Shown here one piece after another: positions 33,826 to 41,336 of a stretch of 64,000 nt of DNA. The stretch lies in the NCBI RefSeq assembly GCF_007856155.1, contig NZ_CP042266.1, forward strand, positions 3,968,001 through 4,032,000. Direction: 5' to 3'. Below the pieces are notes generated by a model that was not told the DNA's origin, did not search any database, and saw only the letters and a program-made list of their open reading frames with translations. Within the stretch, counting starts at the first letter, position 1; every line of letters starts with the position of its first letter. Source of the DNA: Streptomyces qinzhouensis. GTDB lineage: Bacteria > Actinomycetota > Actinomycetes > Streptomycetales > Streptomycetaceae. The translations under genes and the position numbers were made by a program.

Positions 33826-35083
33826 GGCCGGTGACCGCCATGCCGCGCTCACCGGGCACGACGACCTGCCCGTCGGTGACCAGCATGAACCGCTCGAGTC
33901 CCGGCACGAACACATTGACCACGGCGAGGTCCGCGGTGACGTAGTGGTCCCGCTGGTAGACGGCCAGACCATGGTTCCGCAGGACGGCGATGAGCCGGTC
34001 GAGATGGCCCCGGGGCGTGTCCGGGGCCACCGTGTCCCGATAGGCCCTGAGCTCGGCCGAAGTCAGCGCTGTGGTGAAGTCCGACAGATAGCAGGCGTGC
34101 AGCCTCGGATACGGGCCGGTGTCGTCGCGCTGCTCGGGCAGCAGCTGCGCGTACTGCTCGCGCAAACCCATGGTGCAGTGGAGCTGTACGAGTTCGGTCA
34201 CGGCGCGTGTGATGGCGTACCGGCGGGACAGTGAGGCACCCCAGCCGCAGATCCGGGCCGGCTGCCCCGGCGGGGCGGGCAGATAGGCCGTGTACGCGGG
34301 CACACCGAGGTCGCTGGTCATATCGATCAGATGGATCCGGCGGCCCGCCCGCGCCTCCGCGAAGTCGACCAGGGCGGCCGGCTCGGCCGGCAGGGTCGCC
34401 GGGTCCACGACGGTCAGCCGCCCGGGCCGTTCGCGGAGGAACTGGCCGATCAGCAGCAGGGAGAGCGCGTCCCGCTCGATCAGCTCGTTGATCGCGTGGA
34501 CGGCGGCTTCCACCGGGTCGGCGCCCGCGGCCCAGCCGTTGTTGACCGAGTAGCGGCCGACCGCACGGTAGTCGTAGTCGTCACCGGCGGCCCGCCGGGC
34601 CTGTGCTCCGGCCGCCCGTAGATATTCGGGCATGGACAGGAAGAGGGGAACGTCCGCGTCCGGTCCGCCGATGAGCGAGCGGTACGGCAGGCACCCCAGC
34701 GGCCGGTCCGGGCCCTGGCCCAGGAGCCGTACGGCGATGTCCCGGGCCAGCGGGCCCTCGGCGAGCTCATGGGCGGGTGCGAGCCGGATCTCCGCCGGGT
34801 CCAGCCCCTCCACCCCGCAGAGGTAGTGCTCCAGCGCCTCGAACAGGGCGCCGGTCCTGGCTTCGTCCCGGCTGCCTTTGCCCAGGCCGAGGCCGGTACG
34901 GATGGACTCGCCGCCACGGCGCAGGATGCACCGCCAGGTGCCGGGGCTGCCGTCGAGTACCGGCTCCAGATCGGCCTCCACCGACAGAGCGGCGGCAGCG
35001 GACCGCGCCCGGTCGAAGGCGTCGGCCAGGGAGAGACTGCGCTCTCCCGACCGGGGGACTGCGAGATACGCGGGGATGGTCAC
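33818..35083 (-). CDS. YcaO-domain ATP-dependent peptide-backbone modifying enzyme
   Basis: 421 residues. YcaO motifs appear in order: SRDEARTGALFEALEHYLCG (71-90), VNNGWAAGADPVEAAVHAIN and ELIERDA (180-206), and YAITRAVTELVQLHCTMG (289-306). These supply the ATP/Mg-binding Glu and Gln positions of the fold. YcaO enzymes activate an amide oxygen with ATP to form azolines, thioamides or amidines. The Pro-rich C-terminus of azoline-forming enzymes is missing (it ends GERGMAVTGRG), and no E1-like or TfuA partner is adjacent, so azoline or thioamide chemistry is less likely than a stand-alone reaction such as amidine formation. It starts at GTG 35083, 113 bp after the peptide gene. Confidence 0.93.
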   Translation of the reverse strand: MTIPAYLAVPRSGERSLSLADAFDRARSAAAALSVEADLEPVLDGSPGTWRCILRRGGESIRTGLGLGKGSRDEARTGALFEALEHYLCGVEGLDPAEIRLAPAHELAEGPLARDIAVRLLGQGPDRPLGCLPYRSLIGGPDADVPLFLSMPEYLRAAGAQARRAAGDDYDYRAVGRYSVNNGWAAGADPVEAAVHAINELIERDALSLLLIGQFLRERPGRLTVVDPATLPAEPAALVDFAEARAGRRIHLIDMTSDLGVPAYTAYLPAPPGQPARICGWGASLSRRYAITRAVTELVQLHCTMGLREQYAQLLPEQRDDTGPYPRLHACYLSDFTTALTSAELRAYRDTVAPDTPRGHLDRLIAVLRNHGLAVYQRDHYVTADLAVVNVFVPGLERFMLVTDGQVVVPGERGMAVTGRG

Positions 35084-35104
35084 GCCCGGTCCCGTCTGCT
35101 CGGC

Positions 35105-35148
35105 GGCCGCGGGCCGCGGCGGATCGACACCCGCCGCGGCCCGCGGCC
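35105..35148 (-). terminator. Perfect 18-bp GC hairpin between peptide gene and YcaO gene
   Basis: Arms 35105-35122 (starts GGCCGCGGGCC) and 35131-35148 are exact complements around the 8-nt loop ATCGACAC. It lies 47 bp after the peptide stop and 22 bp before the YcaO start. It probably attenuates transcription so the precursor is made in excess over the enzymes. Confidence 0.7.
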
Positions 35149-35195
35149 CGTGAATCTCCGGCTGTTATCCGGCTGTTCTCTGGTTGTGAACCGGG

Positions 35196-35321
35196 TCAGC
35201 TCTCGTCGGCCGGCTCGGTCACATCGCCCTTGTCGGTGAGCTCGGCGAGGGTCTGCCGCTCGGCGGGCGACAGCACTACCTCGTCCGGGTGGAACTTGTC
35301 GCGGTCCTGGAATCCGCCCAT
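35196..35321 (-). CDS. Candidate RiPP precursor peptide, 41 aa
   Basis: The peptide starts MGGFQDRDKFHPDEVVLSPA and ends DKGDVTEPADES. ATG 35321 has AGGAGG 8 bp upstream, among the best ribosome sites in the window. It has no Cys, no signal peptide and no membrane segment; Ser and Thr are few and mostly C-terminal. The central FHPDEVVLSPAERQTLAEL is predicted helical, as leader or follower regions often are. Position, first in the transcript ahead of a hairpin and a YcaO gene, is the classic place for a precursor. Whether the modified core is the Gly-Gly-Phe N-terminus or the acidic tail is not known. Confidence 0.78.
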   Translation of the reverse strand: MGGFQDRDKFHPDEVVLSPAERQTLAELTDKGDVTEPADES

Positions 35322-35480
35322 GAGTACAACCTCCTGAGAGTGAGGAAGCGGCCGCCCGGCCGACGGCCGCGATCCGGGGCCCGGACCCCGTTCGGGGAAG
35401 CGCCCCACCACTCATGGTGATGAGGGGCCGACGGAATGTGAATGCTTGCCCGTCCGTGCGTCTTGCGCCAGAGTCCGCCT
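35322..35480. promoter_or_regulatory. Divergent promoter region, peptide operon and AraC gene
   Basis: 159 bp between the peptide gene and the AraC gene. CACCA (35406-35410) and TGGTG (35415-35419) form a small inverted repeat. No confident -35/-10 is seen. The arrangement suggests the AraC protein may control the peptide operon. Confidence 0.4.
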
Positions 35481-36440
35481 ATGTCCGCACCGCCCCCCAT
35501 GACTGCGACCCTGCGGGACCCCATCACCGAAACCCTCGAACTCACCGGCGCCCGTTGCGCCTTGTCCTGCGGTCTCACCGCCGCGGGCAACTGGGCTCTG
35601 GCCTTTCCGGCGCCGGGCCGGCTCAAGATCCAGGCCGTGCTCCAGGGCACCATCTGGCTGGTGATGGAGGGCATCGAGCACCCCGTCCGCCTGGCGACCG
35701 GCGATATCGCGGTCCTCGCCGGAGACCGCGGCTACATCCTGGCCAGCGACCCGGCCGTACCCCCGGTCGACATGGTCCCCCGGTTCCGGGCGCCCACCGA
35801 GTCCTTCACCCACGCCGGGGACGAAGGGCTGGACGCCGTCACCATCGGCGGCCATATCGACCTCAACACCACCGGCAAGGACCTGCTGCTGAGCGCCCTT
35901 CCGCCGCTGATGCACGTCGGCGCCGCCACGGCCGAGGCGCCCGCGGCCTGCTGGCTCATGGACCAGACCCTGCGCGAAATACGGTCGGATGCCCCGGGGG
36001 CCGCCTTCGCGGCGGAGCACCTCGCGCAGCTGCTCCTTGTGCAGGTCTTCCGCACCTTCCTGACCAGCGCGAACGCCGATGCCTACCCGACGGGGTGGCT
36101 GCGCGCCCTCGCCGACGAACGCATCGCCCCCGCCCTGCGCCTGATCCACGGCGACCCGGCCCACCCCTGGACCCTGACCGAACTGGCCCGCGCCGCGGCC
36201 ATGTCCCGCACCACCTTCGCCCAGCGCTTCAAGGAGACCGCGGGCGTCCCGCCGCTGACGTACCTCTGCGCCTGGCGGATGCGCCTGGCCCGCCACACCC
36301 TCCGGCGCGAGGACACCTCCGTCTCGTCCATCGCCGCGTCCCTGGGCTACCGGTCCGAGAGCGCCTTCAGCAACGCCTTCAAACGCACGACGGGCCTCTC
36401 CCCACGCCGCTACCGCGACGCCGCCCGCACCGGAGACTAA
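35481..36440 (+). CDS. AraC-family transcriptional regulator (cupin plus HTH)
   Basis: About 319 residues from ATG 35481. The N-terminal half is an AraC_N/cupin-6-type sensor: FPAPGRLKIQAVLQGTIWLVMEG and VRLATGDIAVLAGDRGYILASDP. The C-terminal 100 residues are the AraC double helix-turn-helix: WTLTELARAAAMSRTTFAQRFKETAG and VSSIAASLGYRSESAFSNAFKRTTGLSPRRYR. It is divergent from the peptide/YcaO operon and convergent with the imine-reductase-like gene. AraC proteins of this class often regulate a neighbour in response to a small molecule. No strong ribosome site is seen, so the start could also be 35499. Confidence 0.9.
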   Translation: MSAPPPMTATLRDPITETLELTGARCALSCGLTAAGNWALAFPAPGRLKIQAVLQGTIWLVMEGIEHPVRLATGDIAVLAGDRGYILASDPAVPPVDMVPRFRAPTESFTHAGDEGLDAVTIGGHIDLNTTGKDLLLSALPPLMHVGAATAEAPAACWLMDQTLREIRSDAPGAAFAAEHLAQLLLVQVFRTFLTSANADAYPTGWLRALADERIAPALRLIHGDPAHPWTLTELARAAAMSRTTFAQRFKETAGVPPLTYLCAWRMRLARHTLRREDTSVSSIAASLGYRSESAFSNAFKRTTGLSPRRYRDAARTGD

Positions 36441-36474
36441 GACCGGTGCGGTCCGCGGCGGGCCCGCCCCCGCG

Positions 36475-37362
36475 TCACTTCGCCGCCTTCACCAGCCCCA
36501 GCAGGCTGGAGAAGCTGTCGTTCCCGTGGCCCGCCGCCATGCCCCGGCGGAAGAGGTCCACCACCGCCTGCGGCAGGGTCGGGTCCACGCCCGCGTCCCT
36601 CATCGTGTGCAGGACGTGCTCCACGCTCGCCGTACCCATCGACAGGCGGTCCACATCGCCCTCGTGGTGGTCCGCGTCGACGCGCTCGGCGTAGAAGGAG
36701 GTGAACATGTCCAGCGAGGCGAAGGTCTCCCGGGCGTGGGAGAGGACGTCGGCCGCCTTGAGGCCGTGCGCGTCGGCGAGGGCGATCGCCTGCCAGTAGC
36801 TCAGCATCGACGTCCAGAACATGGTCATGCCGATCTGGTACATCAGGGCCGCGCGCCCCGGGTCCTCGCCCTGGTAGTCGGCCCGGGTCAGCACCTCCAG
36901 GGTGGACCGCCGGCGGTCGAAGGCGTCCCGCGGGCCGCTGTAGAAGGTGTACGTGTTCTCCGGGTCGCCGATCCCGGACGGCGGTGTGGTGACTCCGCCG
37001 GCCAGGAACTCCGCACCCGCGGCGGTGACCCAGCGGGCGCCCTCGCGGGTCCGCTCGGGGGTGTCCGAGCTGAGATTGACGACGGTACGTCCGGCCAGCG
37101 CGCCCGCCACCGGTTTCAGCAGCGCGTCCATCGCGTCGTAGTCGGTCAGGCTCAGGATCACCAGCTCATTCGCCCCGAGCGCGGCCGCCACGCTCTCCGC
37201 GAGCCGCGCGCCCTTGGCGACGAGTGGTTCGGCCCGGGCGGGGGTCCGGTTCCAGACGGTGACCTCGTGGCCCTCGGCGAGGAGCGCTTCGGCCATGGCG
37301 GCTCCCATGGGCCCGAGGCCGATGACGGTGACGGGCGCGGCGGCAGGGGCGACGGCGGACAT
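36475..37362 (-). CDS. NAD(P)-dependent oxidoreductase, imine reductase/6PGDH-like
   Basis: 295 residues. The Rossmann start VTVIGLGPMGAAMAEALLAEGHEVTVWNRT (GxGxMG) is followed by NELVILSLTDYDAMDALL and TVVNLSSDTPERTREGARWV. The substrate stretch lacks the catalytic Lys of hydroxyisobutyrate dehydrogenases and has GGVTTPPSGIGDPENTYTFYSG, typical of bacterial imine reductases. The C-terminal helical domain (YQIGMTMFWTSMLSYWQAIALA) forms the dimer. The enzyme would reduce a cyclic imine or related C=N with NADPH. Two GAGCGCTC palindromes lie 26 and 73 bp upstream. A 51-bp stretch at its 3' end recurs as a relic at 46988. Confidence 0.9.
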   Translation of the reverse strand: MSAVAPAAAPVTVIGLGPMGAAMAEALLAEGHEVTVWNRTPARAEPLVAKGARLAESVAAALGANELVILSLTDYDAMDALLKPVAGALAGRTVVNLSSDTPERTREGARWVTAAGAEFLAGGVTTPPSGIGDPENTYTFYSGPRDAFDRRRSTLEVLTRADYQGEDPGRAALMYQIGMTMFWTSMLSYWQAIALADAHGLKAADVLSHARETFASLDMFTSFYAERVDADHHEGDVDRLSMGTASVEHVLHTMRDAGVDPTLPQAVVDLFRRGMAAGHGNDSFSSLLGLVKAAK

Positions 37363-37387
37363 GGGACTCCTCTATCAGTTCTAAAAC

Positions 37388-37442
37388 GAGCGCTCTATTT
37401 AGAGCTTGCCGGGACTGTAGCACGCGACTGGAGCGAGCGCTC
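37388..37442. promoter_or_regulatory. Pair of GAGCGCTC palindromes
   Basis: Exact 8-bp palindromes at 37388-37395 and 37435-37442, the first within an AAACGAGCGCTCTATTTAG context. This is a common TetR-type operator form in Streptomyces. No TetR gene adjoins. Confidence 0.5.
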
Positions 37443-37463
37443 TAGCGAAGGTGCGGCCATCTG

Positions 37464-37661
37464 GTGGCGCGAGGTGGCGCCAAGTGGTGCTGTGTGGTGC
37501 CAACCCGTGCGTGTGCGGGTAGTGGCGCTCTTGTGGCGCACTCGTCGAAGGTCCCCCGCCTTCGCGTTTCCGCAGCTCAGGGCCGTCCGTCGCCATCGCG
37601 GTCCAGATAGGGCGCCATATGGCTTGCGAATGGCGCCACATCGGTGCCATGATGACGTCAT
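37464..37661 (+). promoter_or_regulatory. Array of TGGCGC/TGGTGC sites before the RHH gene
   Basis: Four consecutive 10-bp units starting GTGGCGC or GTGGTGC cover 37464-37503. Further copies start at 37522 and 37533 (11 bp apart). Palindromic GGCGCCAT at 37611, TGGCGCCA at 37631 and GGTGCCAT at 37643 follow, and ATGACGTCAT (37652-37661) overlaps the start codon. The density suggests cooperative binding by the RHH protein. Confidence 0.65.
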
Positions 37662-38178
37662 GGACCTCACACCGTATGTCGACACCGTCCGCCGCGAGCT
37701 CGCGGCGGCCTCCGGGGCCGGCGGGGAAGACGCCCGTGAGCTGGCGGAGCGGCTGAACGCCCCGCTGGAGGCGGCGACCCGCCTGGCCATGCTGAACGTG
37801 CTCTCCGCCGCCATGGACGAGGTCACCCGGGAGCTCGCCCCCGGCTCGGTGGATGTACGGCTGCGCGGTCTCGATCCCGACTTCGTGGTGACGCTGCCGC
37901 CTCTCGACGGCGTCGCCTCCATGAAGCCGGTTCCGCCCGCCGAACCGTTCAGGTCCCCGGCGCCCGCCGAAGGTGACGAGGGCGCCACCGCCCGCGTCAA
38001 TCTGCGGCTGCCGGCCCACCTCAAGGCCCGCGTCGAGGAGGCCGCGGGACGCGAGGGCCTGTCGCTCAACGCCTGGGTGGTGCGGGCGGTGTCGGCCACG
38101 GTCGACGGCGGCCCCGGGTCCCGCCCGCCGGAGACGGCCCAGAGCATCGGAGACAGCATCACCGGCTGGGTCCGCTAG
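37660..38178 (+). CDS. Ribbon-helix-helix (Arc/HicB-type) regulator
   Basis: 172 residues. The N-terminal 100 residues include a helical segment (AARELAERLNAPLEAATRLAML-like) and LRGLDPDFVVTLPP. The C-terminal ribbon-helix-helix is clear: ARVNLRLPAHLKARVEEAAG (strand and helix A), then EGLSLNAWVVRAVSATV (helix B), the Arc/HicB pattern with N in the turn. No toxin-like partner is adjacent, so it is likelier a plain repressor than an antitoxin. There is no ribosome site and ATG lies in a palindrome, so its mRNA may be leaderless. It heads an operon with DUF4097 and ABC genes and is preceded by a dense site array. Confidence 0.88.
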   Translation: MDLTPYVDTVRRELAAASGAGGEDARELAERLNAPLEAATRLAMLNVLSAAMDEVTRELAPGSVDVRLRGLDPDFVVTLPPLDGVASMKPVPPAEPFRSPAPAEGDEGATARVNLRLPAHLKARVEEAAGREGLSLNAWVVRAVSATVDGGPGSRPPETAQSIGDSITGWVR

Positions 38179-38252
38179 CTCGGTCCACCAGTCCACCTTC
38201 ACTACGTCCCGGCAAAGGGGACGCCGCACAGACCCACAAGGACGGGACAGCC

Positions 38253-39095
38253 ATGCCTTCTTACGACACCCCTGAGCCGATCTCGGTGACCGCGCATGTG
38301 GAAGGCGGTTCCATCCGGTTCACCGCGAGCGAGCGCCTCGACACCGTCGTCGGCGTACAGCCCCGTGAGCCGAAGAAGGAGCTGGACGCGCGGACCGCGG
38401 AGCAGACCGAGGTCTCCTACGCGAACGGCCTGCTGACCGTCCGGACCCCCAAGCCCAATCTGTTCGGCCGTACCGGCATCGTCGATGTGACGGTCGAACT
38501 GCCCACGGGCTCCCGGATCGATATGACCGGCGCCTGGGCCCAGGTGTTCGGCGAGGGCCGGCTCGGCCAGGTCCGGGTGAAGACCTCGTCCGGCGATGTG
38601 CGGCTGGACACGACCGGCCCGCTGAACCTGATCGCCTCGCACGGGTCGATCAGCGTCGACCGGGTCGAGGGCATGGCCGAGCTGACCACCAGCTCCGGCA
38701 GCCTGCGCGTCGGTCTCCTCGACGGTCCGGCCGTCCTGAAGAACTCGCACGGCACCACGGTCGTCGGCGCCGCGACCGGCGAGCTGCGGGTGAAGGGCGC
38801 CAACGGCGATATCGAGATCCGGCGCGCCGAGGACTCGGTCACCGCCGTCACCGCCCACGGCACCGTCCGGGTCGGTGAAGTGGCCCGCGGCACCATCCAG
38901 CTGGAGACCTCCTACGGCGCCATCGACGTCGGTGTCCGGGAGGGCACGGCCGCCTGGCTGGACGTCAGCTCCCGTTCCGGCCAGGTCCGTAACACCCTCA
39001 CCGAGTCCGAGTCCCCGGCCGGGACCGACGACACCGTCAAGATCCGTGCCCGTACCCGGCACGGCAGCATCGACATCCTCCGCGCCAAGCCCTGA
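38253..39095 (+). CDS. DUF4097 beta-repeat protein
   Basis: 280 residues with no signal peptide. It consists of repeated short strands with SSGD/SHGS/SYGA turns: VKTSSGDVRLDTTG, LIASHGSISVDRVEG, LTTSSGSLRVG, KNSHGTTVVG, VTAHGTVRVGE and LETSYGAIDVG, the DUF4097/DUF4098 beta-helix pattern. These proteins are often encoded with ABC-2 exporters or PspC-type regulators and may be scaffolds. Here it sits 74 bp after the RHH gene and 77 bp before the ABC ATPase, all on one strand. The biochemical role is unknown. Confidence 0.9.
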   Translation: MPSYDTPEPISVTAHVEGGSIRFTASERLDTVVGVQPREPKKELDARTAEQTEVSYANGLLTVRTPKPNLFGRTGIVDVTVELPTGSRIDMTGAWAQVFGEGRLGQVRVKTSSGDVRLDTTGPLNLIASHGSISVDRVEGMAELTTSSGSLRVGLLDGPAVLKNSHGTTVVGAATGELRVKGANGDIEIRRAEDSVTAVTAHGTVRVGEVARGTIQLETSYGAIDVGVREGTAAWLDVSSRSGQVRNTLTESESPAGTDDTVKIRARTRHGSIDILRAKP

Positions 39096-39172
39096 CCCCC
39101 GAAAAAGAACCGAAATCCCCCGTAGACCCCCGTAGACCCCCGACGCACCTTTCCTTCGATCAGGAGTGCCCC

Positions 39173-40162
39173 ATGCCCTCTTCTGCCATGCCCACCGCCA
39201 GGCGGGCGGACGGTCAGCCGTCGTCCTCCGGTGTTTCCGCCACCGGACTGCGCAAGTCGTACGGTGAGAAGACCGTTCTCGACGGTATCGACATCCATGT
39301 TCCGGCCGGGACCGTGTTCGCGCTGCTCGGGCCGAACGGTGCCGGGAAGACGACCGCGGTGAAGATCCTCTCCACGCTGATCTCCGCCGACGAGGGACAG
39401 GCCCGGGTCGGGGGGCACGATCTGGCCACCGAGGCGCATGCCATCCGGGGTGCGATCGGTGTCACCGGGCAGTTCTCCGCGGTCGACGGGCTGATCACCG
39501 GCGAGGAGAACATGTTCCTCATGGCGGATCTGCACCATCTGCCCAAGAGCGAGGGCCGCCGGGTCGCCGCCGAGCTGCTGGAGCGCTTCGACCTCACCGA
39601 GGCCGCCAAGAAGCCCGCCTCCACCTATTCCGGCGGTATGAAGCGCCGGCTCGACATCGCGATGACCCTTGTCGGCAGCCCGCGGATCATCTTCCTCGAC
39701 GAGCCCACCACCGGCCTCGACCCCCGCGCCCGCCACAACATGTGGCAGATCATCCGCTCCCTGGTCTCCGGCGGTGTCACCGTCTTCCTCACCACCCAGT
39801 ATCTGGAGGAGGCCGACGAACTCGCCGACAGCATCGCCCTGCTGAACAACGGCAAGATCGCCGCCCAGGGCACCGCCGAAGAGCTCAAGCGGCTCATTCC
39901 CGGCGGGCATGTCCGTCTCCGCTTCTCCAACCCCGCCACCTATCAGAGCGCGGCGTCGTCCCTGCGCGACGCCACCCGGGACGACGAGGCCATGGCCCTC
40001 CAGATCCCCAGCGACGGCAGCCAGCGCGAACTCCGCGCCATCCTCGACTGGCTGGATTCCACCGGTATCGAAGCCGACGAACTCACCGTCCACACCCCCG
40101 ACCTCGATGATGTCTTCTTCGCGCTGACCGGCGCCGGCAAGTCCAAGGAGAACGCCCGATGA
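39173..40162 (+). CDS. ABC transporter ATP-binding protein, DrrA-like (second system)
   Basis: 329 residues from ATG 39173 (AGGAG 7 bp upstream). Walker A is GPNGAGKT at 53-60, the Q-loop is VTGQFSAVDGLITGEEN, the signature is YSGGMKRRLDIA and Walker B is [12 protein letters not shown]. The C-terminal extension ends VHTPDLDDVFFALTG, a DrrA feature. It is coupled to the permease by an ATGA overlap. It is related to the ATPase at 2914 but clearly a distinct system, controlled with the RHH and DUF4097 genes. Substrate unknown. Confidence 0.95.
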   Translation: MPSSAMPTARRADGQPSSSGVSATGLRKSYGEKTVLDGIDIHVPAGTVFALLGPNGAGKTTAVKILSTLISADEGQARVGGHDLATEAHAIRGAIGVTGQFSAVDGLITGEENMFLMADLHHLPKSEGRRVAAELLERFDLTEAAKKPASTYSGGMKRRLDIAMTLVGSPRIIFLDEPTTGLDPRARHNMWQIIRSLVSGGVTVFLTTQYLEEADELADSIALLNNGKIAAQGTAEELKRLIPGGHVRLRFSNPATYQSAASSLRDATRDDEAMALQIPSDGSQRELRAILDWLDSTGIEADELTVHTPDLDDVFFALTGAGKSKENAR

Positions 40163-40950
40163 GCTCCCTTTCCCTCGCCGTGCGCGACACGTCCACGATG
40201 CTGCGGCGGAACCTGCTGCACGCCCGGCGCTACCCGTCGATGACGCTCAACCTGCTGCTCACCCCGATCATGCTGCTCCTGCTGTTCGTCTATATCTTCG
40301 GCGACACGATGAGCGCGGGCATCGGCGGCAGCGGCGCGGACCGCGCCGACTACATCGCGTTCCTCGTTCCCGGACTGCTGCTGATGACCATCGGCAGCAC
40401 CACGATCGGCACCGCGGTCTCCGTCTCCACCGATATGACCGAGGGCATCATCGCCCGCTTCCGCACGATGGCCATCCACCGCGGCGCCGTGATCACCGGT
40501 CATGTCATCGGCAGCGTCCTTCAGTCGATCATCAGCGTCACCATCGTCGGTGCCGTCGCCGTCGCCATCGGCTTCCGTTCCACCGACGCGACCGTCGTGG
40601 AGTGGGTCCTCGCCTTCGGCCTGCTGTCGCTGTTCGCCCTGGCGCTGACCTGGATCGCCGTGGGCATGGGCCTGGTCAGCCCGAACGCCGAGGCCGCCAG
40701 CAACACCGCGATGCCGCTGATCTTCCTGCCGCTGATCTCCAGCACCTTCGTCCCGCTCGACGCGATGCCCGGCTGGTTCCAGCCGATCGCCGAGTACCAG
40801 CCCTTCACCCCGGCCATCGAGACCGTCCGCGGTCTGCTGCTCGGTACCGAGATCGGCAACAACGGCTGGCTGGCCATCGCCTGGTGCCTCGGCCTGGCCG
40901 CGCTGGGCTACTTCTGGTCCAAGTCGGTCTTCAACCGCGACCCCAAGTAA
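40159..40950 (+). CDS. ABC-2 type transporter permease, DrrB-like (second system)
   Basis: 263 residues with six helices: LNLLLTPIMLLLLFVYIFG, YIAFLVPGLLLMTIGSTTIG, a middle pair around VLQSIISVTIVGAVAVAIGF and WVLAFGLLSLFALALTWIAVGM, NTAMPLIFLPLISSTFVPLDAMPGW, and WLAIAWCLGLAALGYFWSKSVF. YIAFLVPG and the PL-x-S-x-x-FVPLD-x-MPGW block mark the DrrB family. It follows the ATPase with a 4-bp overlap and ends 20 bp before a strong terminator, closing the four-gene operon. Confidence 0.94.
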   Translation: MSSLSLAVRDTSTMLRRNLLHARRYPSMTLNLLLTPIMLLLLFVYIFGDTMSAGIGGSGADRADYIAFLVPGLLLMTIGSTTIGTAVSVSTDMTEGIIARFRTMAIHRGAVITGHVIGSVLQSIISVTIVGAVAVAIGFRSTDATVVEWVLAFGLLSLFALALTWIAVGMGLVSPNAEAASNTAMPLIFLPLISSTFVPLDAMPGWFQPIAEYQPFTPAIETVRGLLLGTEIGNNGWLAIAWCLGLAALGYFWSKSVFNRDPK

Positions 40951-40970
40951 GTCGCGCAGGGACCTGTCCC

Positions 40971-41018
40971 GCCCGGGGCGGCGGACACCGGCACACGCCG
41001 GCGTCCGCCGCCCCGGGC
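40971..41018 (+). terminator. 22-bp hairpin closing the RHH/ABC operon
   Basis: Arms 40971-40992 and 40997-41018 pair with a single mismatch around the loop ACAC. It starts 20 bp after the permease stop. Confidence 0.85.
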
Positions 41019-41042
41019 GTTCCCCCGAAGGGTGGCCCCGGC

Positions 41043-41336
41043 TTAGTGCGCGCCCCGGAGCGCCGTCGTACGGCCGATGCGGACCGCTTCCGGCTGCCGG
41101 GCGAGGCGCGCGTGCCGGTCCCGGGTGCTGCCCCCGGCCCCCGGCCGCCCGTTCACCCGCCCGATCCTCGCCCCCGAGGCCCCCGAGGCCCCCGAGGCCC
41201 CAAAGGCCCCCGGGGCCACCGCGGGCGCGCCGGGACCCGCGGACCGCGCGGGCGCCCCGCCCCCGAGGCCGGACAGTGCCCTCACCCACCTCGCCAGTGC
41301 GGCGGCGATCTGCGTGCTCCAGGACCGCGCGTTCAT
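41043..41336 (-). CDS. Small basic Ala/Gly-rich protein of unknown function
   Basis: 97 residues from ATG 41336, with GGGAGG 8 bp upstream. The start MNARSWSTQIAAALARWVRA forms an amphipathic helix. A Gly/Ala/Pro-rich middle contains three Gly-Ala-Ser repeats from a 9-bp DNA repeat, and the C-terminus is Arg-rich. There is no clear signal peptide or membrane helix. A CATCT-ACG-AGATG inverted repeat (41373-41385) lies in its promoter. The ribosome site is the main support; the family is not recognised. Confidence 0.5.
   Translation of the reverse strand: MNARSWSTQIAAALARWVRALSGLGGGAPARSAGPGAPAVAPGAFGASGASGASGARIGRVNGRPGAGGSTRDRHARLARQPEAVRIGRTTALRGAH

Noticed and set aside
33826..33972. Longer GNAT start at 33972
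   Set aside because: The extra 49 codons overlap YcaO coding sequence, are Ser/Cys/Arg-rich and not GNAT-like; GTG 33825 gives a normal domain start.
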